A stretch of DNA of 34,020 nt, taken from an uncultured Bacteroidia bacterium. GTDB lineage: Bacteria > Bacteroidota > Bacteroidia > Bacteroidales > Prolixibacteraceae. Position 1 is the first letter of the stretch. Each line of letters opens with the position of its first letter. The stretch lies in NCBI GenBank assembly GCA_903902325.1, contig CAIUUO010000227.1, forward strand, positions 1 through 34,020, given 5' to 3'. Shown here one piece after another: positions 8,480-15,801 of the stretch. The translations under genes and the position numbers were made by a program. The notes under the pieces were generated by a model. The model did no database searches, was not told the DNA's origin, and saw only the letters and a program-made list of their open reading frames with translations.

Positions 8480-8548
8480 AGACGCGATTTATCGCGTCTC
8501 CAGGAATTCCGCCCATTCAAAAAAAAGACGCGATGAATCGCGTCTCTA
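8479..8548. repeat. Inverted pair of GAGACGCGAT...ATCGCGTCTC palindromes
   Basis: Two near-perfect palindromes lie in the gap between convergent genes. The first, 8479-8500, has 10-bp arms GAGACGCGAT/ATCGCGTCTC around TT. The second, 8527-8544, has arms GACGCGAT/ATCGCGTC around GA. The right flank of the second (CTCTAC) is the complement of the left flank of the first (GTAGAG), so they are inverted copies of one element. This element type is scattered between genes in many Bacteroidota and cyanobacteria. Each hairpin, with the adjacent A or T runs, could also end transcription from either side. Confidence 0.85.
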
Positions 8549-8558
8549 CTAATTTTGT

Positions 8559-10085
8559 TTATTCCCACTCAATCGTTTCCGGAGGCTTGGAACTGATATC
8601 GTATACCACCCTGTTGATTCCCCTTACCTTGTTGATGATGTCGTTTGAAACTTTTGCCAGAAACTCATAAGGCAGGTGAACCCAGTCTGCAGTCATGCCA
8701 TCGGTAGAAGCAACGGCGCGGAGTGCCACTACATTTTCGTAGGTCCTTTCATCACCCATTACTCCGACTGATTGTACAGGGAGAAGCATTACACCCGCCT
8801 GCCAGACCTTGTCATAGAGTCCCCAATCACGAAGTCCCTGTGTAAAGATGGCATCGGCTTCCTGCAGAATCCTTACTTTTTCCGGAGTCACGTCTGAGAG
8901 AATCCGGATACCCAGTCCCGGGCCCGGGAAAGGATGGCGACCAAGGAGTTCATCCTTGATCCCAAGCGCCCTGCCTACTCTTCTCACTTCATCCTTGAAC
9001 AGCAGGTTAAGTGGCTCAACCACCTTCAATTTCATTTTTTCCGGCAACCCACCCACATTGTGATGCGATTTGATGGTAGCCGAAGGACCGTTCACGGACA
9101 CAGACTCTATTACATCGGGGTAAATAGTCCCCTGCGCCAGCCATTTGACATCCTGTATTTTATGGGCCTCCACATCAAAGACTTCTATGAAATTCCTTCC
9201 TATGGTCTTCCTTTTCTTTTCGGGGTCACTGATGCCGCGAAGGTCGTTCCAGAATTTCTCCCTGGCATCTACTCCGATTACATTCAGTCCCATTCCCTTG
9301 TAGGAATCCAATACATCAGAGAATTCATTTTTCCGCAATAACCCGTTGTCCACAAAAATGCAGGTAAGATTGGTTCCTATCGCCCTGTGCAGCAAGACAC
9401 CGGCAACACTGGAATCCACACCTCCGGAGAGGCCCAGCACTACCTTGTCGTTACCCAATTTTTGACGCAGTGCAGAGATGGTAGCTTCGACAAAGGAGTC
9501 GGCAGTCCAGTTCTGGCTGCAACCACAGATATCTACGAGAAAATTCCTAAGCAGTTGGGTTCCTTCCGTCGTATGGTACACTTCAGGGTGAAACTGGATG
9601 GCATAAGTAGGCTCATCATTGATCATGAATGCCGCATATTCTACATCCTCGGTAGAGGCTAAAACCTTGTAATTCTCAGGCATACGGACGATGGTATCCC
9701 CATGTGACATCCAGACCTGCGAGTTTTCACTGATCTTCCTGAAGAGCGGGCTGCTGTTGTCTGTTACGCTCAAATGAGCCCTGCCATATTCCCTTGAGTC
9801 GGATGCCGCTACTTCACCCCCAAAGAAGTGAGCAAGGTACTGTGCCCCGTAGCAAACACCCAGCAATGGAATTTTCCCCCTGATGGCCGAGAGGTCAATT
9901 CTAGGGCCCTTTTCATCCCTGACGGAATAGGGACTTCCCGATAGGATCACACCTTTTACCGAATCATCAATGGCCGGAAAATGGTTAAACGGATGAATTT
10001 CACAAAATACATTCAACTCGCGAACCCTGCGGCCAATCAACTGTGTGTACTGGGAACCGAAATCAAGGATGAGGATTTTTTCCAT
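8559..10085 (-). CDS. guaA: GMP synthase (glutamine-hydrolysing)
   Basis: 508 residues. It converts XMP to GMP using glutamine and ATP, the last step of guanine nucleotide synthesis. The N-terminal class I amidotransferase has the nucleophile motif GVCYGAQY and the His-Glu pair in QFHPEVYHT. The ATP pyrophosphatase domain has the P-loop [13 protein letters not shown]. The C-terminal dimerisation domain carries [13 protein letters not shown] and ends in [14 protein letters not shown], the usual XMP-contacting tail. The protein is complete and shows no odd residues. Its leader contains an unusual 9-bp tandem repeat ending 2 nt before the ATG. Confidence 0.98.
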   Translation of the reverse strand: MEKILILDFGSQYTQLIGRRVRELNVFCEIHPFNHFPAIDDSVKGVILSGSPYSVRDEKGPRIDLSAIRGKIPLLGVCYGAQYLAHFFGGEVAASDSREYGRAHLSVTDNSSPLFRKISENSQVWMSHGDTIVRMPENYKVLASTEDVEYAAFMINDEPTYAIQFHPEVYHTTEGTQLLRNFLVDICGCSQNWTADSFVEATISALRQKLGNDKVVLGLSGGVDSSVAGVLLHRAIGTNLTCIFVDNGLLRKNEFSDVLDSYKGMGLNVIGVDAREKFWNDLRGISDPEKKRKTIGRNFIEVFDVEAHKIQDVKWLAQGTIYPDVIESVSVNGPSATIKSHHNVGGLPEKMKLKVVEPLNLLFKDEVRRVGRALGIKDELLGRHPFPGPGLGIRILSDVTPEKVRILQEADAIFTQGLRDWGLYDKVWQAGVMLLPVQSVGVMGDERTYENVVALRAVASTDGMTADWVHLPYEFLAKVSNDIINKVRGINRVVYDISSKPPETIEWE

Positions 10086-10087
10086 AA

Positions 10088-10196
10088 AAAGTGCCTAAAG
10101 TATTTAAAGTGCCTAAAGTGCCTAAAGTGCCTAAAGTGCCTAAAGTTGGGGATTCCGGACTATAGGCACTTTAGACATTCTAGCGCATTTTAGGCA
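10088..10196. repeat. 9-bp tandem repeat (AAAGTGCCT) with inverted copies in the guaA leader
   Basis: AAAGTGCCT occurs at 10088-10096, in a degenerate form (AAAGTATTT) at 10097-10105, and then four times without interruption at 10106-10141. An inverted copy, AGGCACTTTAG, lies at 10164-10174, and a weaker inverted copy around CATTTTAGGCA ends at 10196. The guaA transcript therefore carries complementary repeats able to pair in several registers, with the nearest unit ending just before the start codon. The tract fills nearly all of the 118-nt gap between the DUF1080 stop and guaA. It is not a purine riboswitch by any motif I can see. Confidence 0.85.
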
Positions 10197-10203
10197 ATCG
10201 TTT

Positions 10204-11001
10204 TTAAAGTTTCCGAACCCAGATATTCCTGTAGCTTACAGGATTTCCATGATCCTGTAACTCAAGGGGAGCCGCACCATGAGCGACATATTTAGGGATG
10301 CCTATGTATTCTGTCGGGCCGAAAAGTGAAATATTATTTTGGACCAATACACCATTCTGCAGGACGGTGACGCGTGCAGGAGAAAAGACGGTGCCATCCT
10401 CCTTGAACCTGGGTGCGGTATAAATTACATCATAGACCTGCCATTCTCCAGGTTTTTTACAAACGTTCACCAGAGGAGCATATTGTTTGTAGATGGATCC
10501 TGCCTGGCCATTGCGATAGGTCCTGTTTTGGTAGTTATCCAAAACTTGCAATTCATATCTTCCCTGAAGGAAAATGCCTGAATTGCCACGTCCCTGACTT
10601 TCGCCTTTAACCTCTGAAGGTGTGCGCCATTCAATATGAAGCTGAAAATCCATCATCTCCGTTTTGCTTCTAATAATGCCGGCGCCTTTTACGACTGTCA
10701 CACAGTTCTCAGCAACATTCCAACCTGATGGTTCACCTTTGGCATTGGTCCAGTTGGCATTGAAACTTTCAGGTGTACCGTCGAATAGTACTATTGCATC
10801 TGAGGGGGCATCAACCGGGGTTTGTCCCGGAGTTACTACTGCAACTTCAGGATCCCAGAATTCGGTCATCTCAGGTTTCATTTTTGCAAGTTCTTCCCTG
10901 GATTGTTCCGGTTTTTGTGCTGCAGGCTTAGGTGTATCAACCTTCTGTGCGATTGAAGCAAAAGATAAAAGCAAGGCGGCTGCCAGTAATAGTGTTCTCA
11001 T
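10204..11001 (-). CDS. Secreted DUF1080 (3-keto-disaccharide hydrolase-like) protein
   Basis: 265 residues with a signal peptide (MRTLLLAAALLLSFASIA). A jelly-roll DUF1080 domain follows: AIVLFDGTPESFNANW near residue 70, the core FQLHIEWRTPSEVKGESQG and GNSGIFLQGRYELQVLD, and GEWQVYDVIYTAPRF. The family is a concanavalin-like fold, and some members hydrolyse 3-keto-glycosides; catalytic detail is not certain from sequence alone. It is expected to act in the periplasm or at the surface. It starts 12 nt after the phosphohexomutase stop, so it is probably the last gene of the rfbD-mutase operon. Confidence 0.88.
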   Translation of the reverse strand: MRTLLLAAALLLSFASIAQKVDTPKPAAQKPEQSREELAKMKPEMTEFWDPEVAVVTPGQTPVDAPSDAIVLFDGTPESFNANWTNAKGEPSGWNVAENCVTVVKGAGIIRSKTEMMDFQLHIEWRTPSEVKGESQGRGNSGIFLQGRYELQVLDNYQNRTYRNGQAGSIYKQYAPLVNVCKKPGEWQVYDVIYTAPRFKEDGTVFSPARVTVLQNGVLVQNNISLFGPTEYIGIPKYVAHGAAPLELQDHGNPVSYRNIWVRKL

Positions 11002-11013
11002 GGTTTATATATT

Positions 11014-12759
11014 TTAAATTGCTAAATCGTTCATAACTTCTTCCACTTTATGCAGGGTAGATAATTCGACAGCGTCAAAATCTTCCCGTGAAGCCAGTGG
11101 AGCCTTCACCTCGATGTAGAATTTGATTTTTGGTTCAGTTCCCGAAGGGCGCACCGATACTTTTGTCCCGTCCACAGTAAAGAACTGCAATACGTTGGCA
11201 GTTGTTTTCTGATTTATTGGTTTTTGCTCACCGGTGAGTACATTCTTCTCGATAAGCGTATCATAATCTTTCACCCATTCAAGTTTTGAACCGGCCAACA
11301 TTTGCGGAGGATTGTTCCTGAACTTAACCATCAGTTGTTCAATTTCTTCCGCTCCGGTTTTTCCCTTGCGAACAATGTATTTCATCTTTTCCCTGGAATA
11401 ACCATAAGTCAGATAAATGTTCTGGAGGAGTTCGAAAAGGGTAAGTTTGTTGTCTTTTGCCCATGCGGCGATTTCAGCCATCAGTGCACAAGAGGTGACT
11501 GCATCTTTGTCACGCACAAAATCAGCAGGGAGGAAGCCAAAGCTCTCTTCTCCGCCTCCGATGTAGGTTTTCTTGCCTTCATTGTCCCTGATCACCTCTG
11601 CGATATACTTGAATCCTGTGTAGCAATCATAGTATTCCACATTGTTTTTTGTGGCAATATCAGCCACCAATTCGGAGGTGACGATGGTCTTGACGACATA
11701 TTCCTTTCCTGTAAGCAATCCCAGTTCTTTCCTTTTGGTGATGATGTAATACAGGAATATCAGGACTGTCTGGTTGCCATTGACAAGGATGAACTCACCC
11801 TTGTCATTTTTAACTGCAATTCCAAGCCGGTCGGCATCCGGATCCGTAGCCATCACAAGGTCGGCATCCACTTCAACAGCTTTCTTAAGTGCCAGTGCAA
11901 GTGCTGCGGGTTCCTCAGGATTGGGCGAGATAACTGTGGGGAACTCTCCGCTAACCACATCCTGTTCCGGAATGTGGATGACATTGGTGAACCCCATTTT
12001 AGCAAGCGCCATGGGAACCAGTTTAACTCCGGTTCCATGGATCGGAGTATAAACTATTTTGAGATCATGTTGTCTTTTTATGGCTTCAGGAGAAAGGGAC
12101 ACGGATACCACTTTCTTCAGGTATCTCTCATCCATATCAGCTCCAAGTGGAAGGATCAATTCAGGTTTTCCGGTAAAGCGGATATCATCCACTTTGATCC
12201 TGCCGACTTCTTCAATGATATTTTCGTCGTGTGGTTCCACAATCTGTGAGCCATCATCCCAGTAGGCCTTGTAGCCATTGTATTCTTTCGGATTGTGCGA
12301 AGCCGTCAGGATGATTCCGCTCTGCAATCCAAGTTCGCGAATGGCAAAGGAGAGTTCGGGAGTTGGTCTCAATGAATCAAACAGATAGACTTTGATGCCA
12401 TTGGCTGAGAAAATGGCTGCGGCAGTTTCTGAGAATAGTCGGCTGTTATTTCTGCAATCGTGACCGATCGCGACCTTGATCTCTGGCAAATGAGAGAATA
12501 CCTGTTTCAGGTAGTTGCTGAGGCCCTGGGTAGCGGCACCGACGGTATAGATATTCATCCTGTTGGATCCAACACCCATGATGCCGCGAAGTCCACCAGT
12601 TCCGAATTCAAGATCCCTGTAAAAAGCATCAATCAAGTCGCTTGGATCCTCTTTGTCGAACAATCTTTTTACCTCTGCCTTGGTGGCAGCATCATAGTTG
12701 CCATTAATCCATTCCTGTGCTTTCTGAAGCACATTGGCGGGAATTTTATTTGTTTGCAT
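11014..12759 (-). CDS. Phosphoglucomutase/phosphomannomutase family enzyme
   Basis: 581 residues, the length of the long PgcA-like group of alpha-D-phosphohexomutases. It moves phosphate between C6 and C1 of a hexose, linking glycolytic hexose phosphates to sugar-nucleotide synthesis. The four family loops are present: catalytic phosphoserine loop ILTASHNPKEYNGYKAY, Mg loop ATDPDADRLGIAV, sugar-binding loop YIGGGEESFGFL and phosphate-binding loop VRPSGTEPKIKFYIE. The N-terminus (GLRGIMGVGSNRMN) is also typical. The start codon lies 14 nt inside the end of rfbD, so translation is probably coupled. Glucose, mannose and pentose phosphates are all possible substrates; glucose phosphate is the likeliest. 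Confidence 0.95.
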   Translation of the reverse strand: MQTNKIPANVLQKAQEWINGNYDAATKAEVKRLFDKEDPSDLIDAFYRDLEFGTGGLRGIMGVGSNRMNIYTVGAATQGLSNYLKQVFSHLPEIKVAIGHDCRNNSRLFSETAAAIFSANGIKVYLFDSLRPTPELSFAIRELGLQSGIILTASHNPKEYNGYKAYWDDGSQIVEPHDENIIEEVGRIKVDDIRFTGKPELILPLGADMDERYLKKVVSVSLSPEAIKRQHDLKIVYTPIHGTGVKLVPMALAKMGFTNVIHIPEQDVVSGEFPTVISPNPEEPAALALALKKAVEVDADLVMATDPDADRLGIAVKNDKGEFILVNGNQTVLIFLYYIITKRKELGLLTGKEYVVKTIVTSELVADIATKNNVEYYDCYTGFKYIAEVIRDNEGKKTYIGGGEESFGFLPADFVRDKDAVTSCALMAEIAAWAKDNKLTLFELLQNIYLTYGYSREKMKYIVRKGKTGAEEIEQLMVKFRNNPPQMLAGSKLEWVKDYDTLIEKNVLTGEQKPINQKTTANVLQFFTVDGTKVSVRPSGTEPKIKFYIEVKAPLASREDFDAVELSTLHKVEEVMNDLAI

Positions 12760-13630
12760 CTTCTTGCAATTTGATAAGACATATTTTCAGACTATCTCTC
12801 CAATAGGGAATCCCGATGCCAAAAGTAGTTTTGATTTTTGATTTATTCAAAACAGAATAAGCCGGACGTTTAGCCGGAGTTGGATAGGCACTTGTATCGA
12901 TCGGATTTACCTGGCAGGTAATTTCCGGAGAATATTCAAAGATTGCTTTCGTAAAATCGTACCAGCTGGCCACTCCTTCATCGGAATAATGGTAGATGCC
13001 GGTAACGAAGCGCTTGCTGTCTGTCGCAGTCATCTGAAGAATATCCAGCACGACTTTGGCCAGATCGCCGGCATAGGTCGGCGTACCCACCTGATCAGAA
13101 ACGACTCCAAGCTGATCCCTTTCCCTTCCCAGCCGCAACATCGTTTTCACGAAATTGTTACCAAAAGCAGAATAAAGCCATGAAGTTCGTATGATGATTG
13201 ACTTAATTTCTGCACGCAATATGGCCGTTTCTCCTTCCAGTTTGGTGATTCCGTAAACCGACCTCGGCCTTACAATATCTTTCTCATGGTAGGGGGTTGA
13301 TTTCTCTCCGTCGAAAAGATAATCGGTAGAAATATGTATGAGTTTCGTACCGGTTTTCTTGCAGGCATTGGCGAGATTAGCCACAGCACGGTGATTGATC
13401 TTTTCGGCCATGACTTCATCCTTTTCAGCTTTGTCTACTGCCGTATATGCCGCACAATTGACTAAAACCGAAGGATTTACATCCGTAAAAAACCTGTCAA
13501 TCTGGGCGGGATCGCATATATCGAGTTCTTCAATATCGGTGAAAACGCATTGGAGTTCCGGATAGCCGGATGAAAGTTCCTGAATAGAACGGCCAAGTTG
13601 ACCTTTTGATCCTGTGACGATTATCTTCAT
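12746..13630 (-). CDS. rfbD: dTDP-4-dehydrorhamnose reductase
   Basis: 294 residues from the ATG at 13630. A TTG four codons upstream is possible but unlikely, since family members begin at the MKIIVTGSKGQLG dinucleotide-binding motif. It is an extended short-chain dehydrogenase that reduces dTDP-4-keto-L-rhamnose with NADPH, the last step of dTDP-rhamnose synthesis. The family signature is LVNCAAYTAVDKAE, and the catalytic triad region shows HISTDYLFDG and YGITKLEGE (YxxxK). The other dTDP-rhamnose genes (rfbA, rfbB, rfbC) are not in the window. It is the first gene of an operon with the hexomutase and the DUF1080 protein. Confidence 0.94.
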   Translation of the reverse strand: MKIIVTGSKGQLGRSIQELSSGYPELQCVFTDIEELDICDPAQIDRFFTDVNPSVLVNCAAYTAVDKAEKDEVMAEKINHRAVANLANACKKTGTKLIHISTDYLFDGEKSTPYHEKDIVRPRSVYGITKLEGETAILRAEIKSIIIRTSWLYSAFGNNFVKTMLRLGRERDQLGVVSDQVGTPTYAGDLAKVVLDILQMTATDSKRFVTGIYHYSDEGVASWYDFTKAIFEYSPEITCQVNPIDTSAYPTPAKRPAYSVLNKSKIKTTFGIGIPYWRDSLKICLIKLQEDANK

Positions 13631-13665
13631 TTTTCTAGCCAATTTGAAGGTTCGATTGGTGAAGG

Positions 13666-13695
13666 TAAAGGTAATAGAAAAGCTGAAAAACCAAA
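13666..13695 (-). promoter_or_regulatory. Probable promoter of the rfbD operon
   Basis: On the minus strand, TTTG (13692-13695) is followed after 18 nt by TACCTTTA (13666-13673), close to the Bacteroidota consensus. The expected start site is about 30 nt upstream of the rfbD ATG. The spacing is one base shorter than usual and the last base of the -7 box is A. Confidence 0.5.
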
Positions 13696-13832
13696 GTTAT
13701 TTGTTGTTCCTTAATAAAAATTTGGGGTTACCTGATTGTTTCAATTTTTTGAATCCCCTTGCAGTTAAAGGTTATTTGGAACATTATAATTTCCAAATGC
13801 TTTTTTGCATCATAAATTATTGAGATATGACC

Positions 13833-15002
13833 TTATCTTAAATTTTTAAATCCATTTTCAATTTCGGCAGACAGCCTCTCGAACACCACATCGAATGGCG
13901 CTTCTCCATTGACAATAGCAACATCGTGGATCTCCTTGTACTTATCCAGAACAGGTATCGTTTTTTGTTCGTGATCCTTCAGTCTTCTGACAATTTTTTC
14001 AGTGTCGGTGTCATAAGGCTTGCAATGAGTAGTTTTGCTGCGATTGCTTAGCCTGGAAATTAATTCAAGCGTACTGACTTGAATATCAATAATTTTACAA
14101 ATTGAAGAGTTATGTTTTTTCAGAATTCCATCCAAGATGTACGATTGTACCAATGTTCTAGGAAATCCCTTGAATATGAATCCTTTAGCCGTGTTTGAAT
14201 TTTTGATTTTCTGCAATAGAAGCGGTACGACAATTTCATCGGGGACCAATTCACCGTTCTCGTATATTTGAGTAATTTTTCTCCCCAATTCAGTATCAAG
14301 TTCGATTTCTTCTTCCAGCATTCTTCCTGTAGAAATATATTCGAGTCCGTATTTTTTCGATAATTCCATCCCCTGCGATCCCCTTCCGCAACCCGGATAA
14401 CCAAAAATTACCACGTTCATCAACTTTTTGCTCAGTTCCTTGTTGATGATTTCTTCAATTTGTGAAGTTACTTCAGTGATTTCCTTGTTTCCGTCGATAG
14501 AGACATAGTTCCCTTTTTCCTTGTAAAAATTAAGTACCGGAAGTGTCTTTTCTTCGTATTCTTTCAGCCTGTTCCGGATGATTAGTTCATTATCGTCCAG
14601 CCTACCTGATGTGAGTCCCCTGTTAAGTAACCTGGAAACTGATTCGTCTTCAGGTACTTCGATACTGATGAGACAATTCAGGGAAGTGTTCAATTTGATC
14701 ATCAGGCCTTCCAGAATGTATGCCTGTATATATGTTCTTGGGAATCCATCGAATAGGAACCCGTTGGCTTGGGGATTTTCCTTGATTGTTTTTTCAATAA
14801 TCTGAACAATAATTTCATCGGAAACGAGTTTCCCGGCCGCAATAATGCTTTTTGCTTCCAGACCCAATTTTGTCTCTTCTGCCAACTCTTTACGCAACAA
14901 ATCACCAGTTGAGATGTAAAAAAGGTCATACTTTTCTATCAGGAAGGAGGATTGGGTTCCTTTTCCGGCACCCGGAGGGCCAAATAATGCAATGTTTATC
15001 AT
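13833..15002 (-). CDS. Tandem adenylate kinase with a degenerate second domain
   Basis: 389 residues made of two adenylate-kinase domains in one frame, about twice the usual short-lid length. Domain 1 (1-188) looks catalytic: P-loop GPPGAGKGTQ with Lys14, STGDLLR, GFLFDGFPRT with Asp85 and Arg89, lid arginine in SGRLDD (Arg134), and IRNRL. Domain 2 (195-389) keeps the fold motifs but reads GYPGCGRGSQ (Arg207 for the P-loop Lys), GFIFKGFPRT (Lys278 for the Mg-associated Asp) and THCKPYD where SGRLDD should be. Domain 1 should interconvert 2 ADP with ATP and AMP; domain 2 is probably a pseudokinase. The gene follows the CYTH gene by 43 nt on the same strand. No other adenylate kinase gene is in the window. 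Confidence 0.9.
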   Translation of the reverse strand: MINIALFGPPGAGKGTQSSFLIEKYDLFYISTGDLLRKELAEETKLGLEAKSIIAAGKLVSDEIIVQIIEKTIKENPQANGFLFDGFPRTYIQAYILEGLMIKLNTSLNCLISIEVPEDESVSRLLNRGLTSGRLDDNELIIRNRLKEYEEKTLPVLNFYKEKGNYVSIDGNKEITEVTSQIEEIINKELSKKLMNVVIFGYPGCGRGSQGMELSKKYGLEYISTGRMLEEEIELDTELGRKITQIYENGELVPDEIVVPLLLQKIKNSNTAKGFIFKGFPRTLVQSYILDGILKKHNSSICKIIDIQVSTLELISRLSNRSKTTHCKPYDTDTEKIVRRLKDHEQKTIPVLDKYKEIHDVAIVNGEAPFDVVFERLSAEIENGFKNLR

Positions 15003-15045
15003 GCCTTAAGCTTTTTTGATGACTGATGTATTGAAAATGCGTGTT

Positions 15046-15516
15046 TTACCAACTGCTGTAAGGTGATTTGACCAGCATGGAGTTATAATATTTTACATTT
15101 CCTGTTACTTCTTCTCCGATCCATGCAGGTTTGTCGAATGACTCATCTTCTGTGGATAGTTCGACTTCTGCAACGATCAGCCCCTGGTTTTCTCCCTGAA
15201 ACACATCTACCTCAAAGATGTGCATTCCCGATTTGACCTCATAACGGACTTTGTCAATTATTCCGGGCTCACAGAGTTTCAATAATTCAGCAGCATCATC
15301 AACAGGGATCTCTTTTTCCCACTCGTACCTGGTAGCTCCGGAGGCACTTGCAGCTCCCTTGATGGTGATGTATCCCTTGTCTCCTTTGATTCTTACACGA
15401 ACTGTCCGTTCAGGAAGGGAAGTGAGATAACCCTGAGTGATCCTTGTTGAATTGGTAGCAAACTTTTTAAAATCATCAGTAACCAACAGGAATTTTCGTT
15501 CAATCTCTTGTGCCAT
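15046..15516 (-). CDS. CYTH domain protein (triphosphate tunnel enzyme)
   Basis: 156 residues. The N-terminus MAQEIERKFLLV has the ExExK signature of CYTH proteins. Basic and acidic strands follow that line the tunnel: RITQGYLTS, TVRVRIKGDKGYITIKG, RYEWEKEIP, KVRYEVKSGMHIFEVDVF and LIVAEVELSTEDE. Bacterial members of this short type usually hydrolyse inorganic tripolyphosphate or thiamine triphosphate with a divalent metal; some are adenylate cyclases. The substrate cannot be chosen by sequence. It appears to be the first gene of a two-gene operon with the tandem adenylate kinase, suggesting a role around nucleotide or polyphosphate metabolism. Confidence 0.92.
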   Translation of the reverse strand: MAQEIERKFLLVTDDFKKFATNSTRITQGYLTSLPERTVRVRIKGDKGYITIKGAASASGATRYEWEKEIPVDDAAELLKLCEPGIIDKVRYEVKSGMHIFEVDVFQGENQGLIVAEVELSTEDESFDKPAWIGEEVTGNVKYYNSMLVKSPYSSW

Positions 15517-15721
15517 TGATTATTAAGGTCAATTATGGTTATTCACTACTAAGACGGGCTTCACTGTTTGAAAGTAATGAAAATTCTTTAATTACTTTTA
15601 AAATTTTACCCTTTCACATTAAAATTTTACAACGCGACAGTCATTGAATTCAATTGCTGCAATCATTTATAATTGTTTATTAATCAATAGATTATCTGAC
15701 GAATAATTTTTGGCTTGATAG

Positions 15722-15752
15722 TTTGAACTTTGAATAATTAATTCTACCTTTG
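15722..15752 (+). promoter_or_regulatory. Strong Bacteroidota promoter of rpsA
   Basis: TTTG at 15722-15725, 19 nt, then TACCTTTG at 15745-15752 is an exact match to the -33/-7 consensus. Transcription should start near 15759, giving a leader of about 43 nt before the ATG of S1. The rest of the 285-nt divergent gap is AT-rich with no other clear element. Confidence 0.8.
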
Positions 15753-15801
15753 CGCCCATTCAAAATAATGTCTAATTTATTAATTTCAAGAGAATCTAAA
15801 A

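Noticed and set aside
9981-10193. An open frame encoding KCLKCLKCLK repeats.
   Set aside because: The peptide repeat is only the translation of the 9-bp tandem repeat running into the opposite strand of guaA.
10088-10196. CRISPR array.
   Set aside because: Units are 9 bp with no spacers, and no cas genes are nearby.
11302-12249. Long 315-codon open frame on the plus strand.
   Set aside because: It lies entirely antisense to the phosphohexomutase, which has all family motifs; the frame is a shadow.
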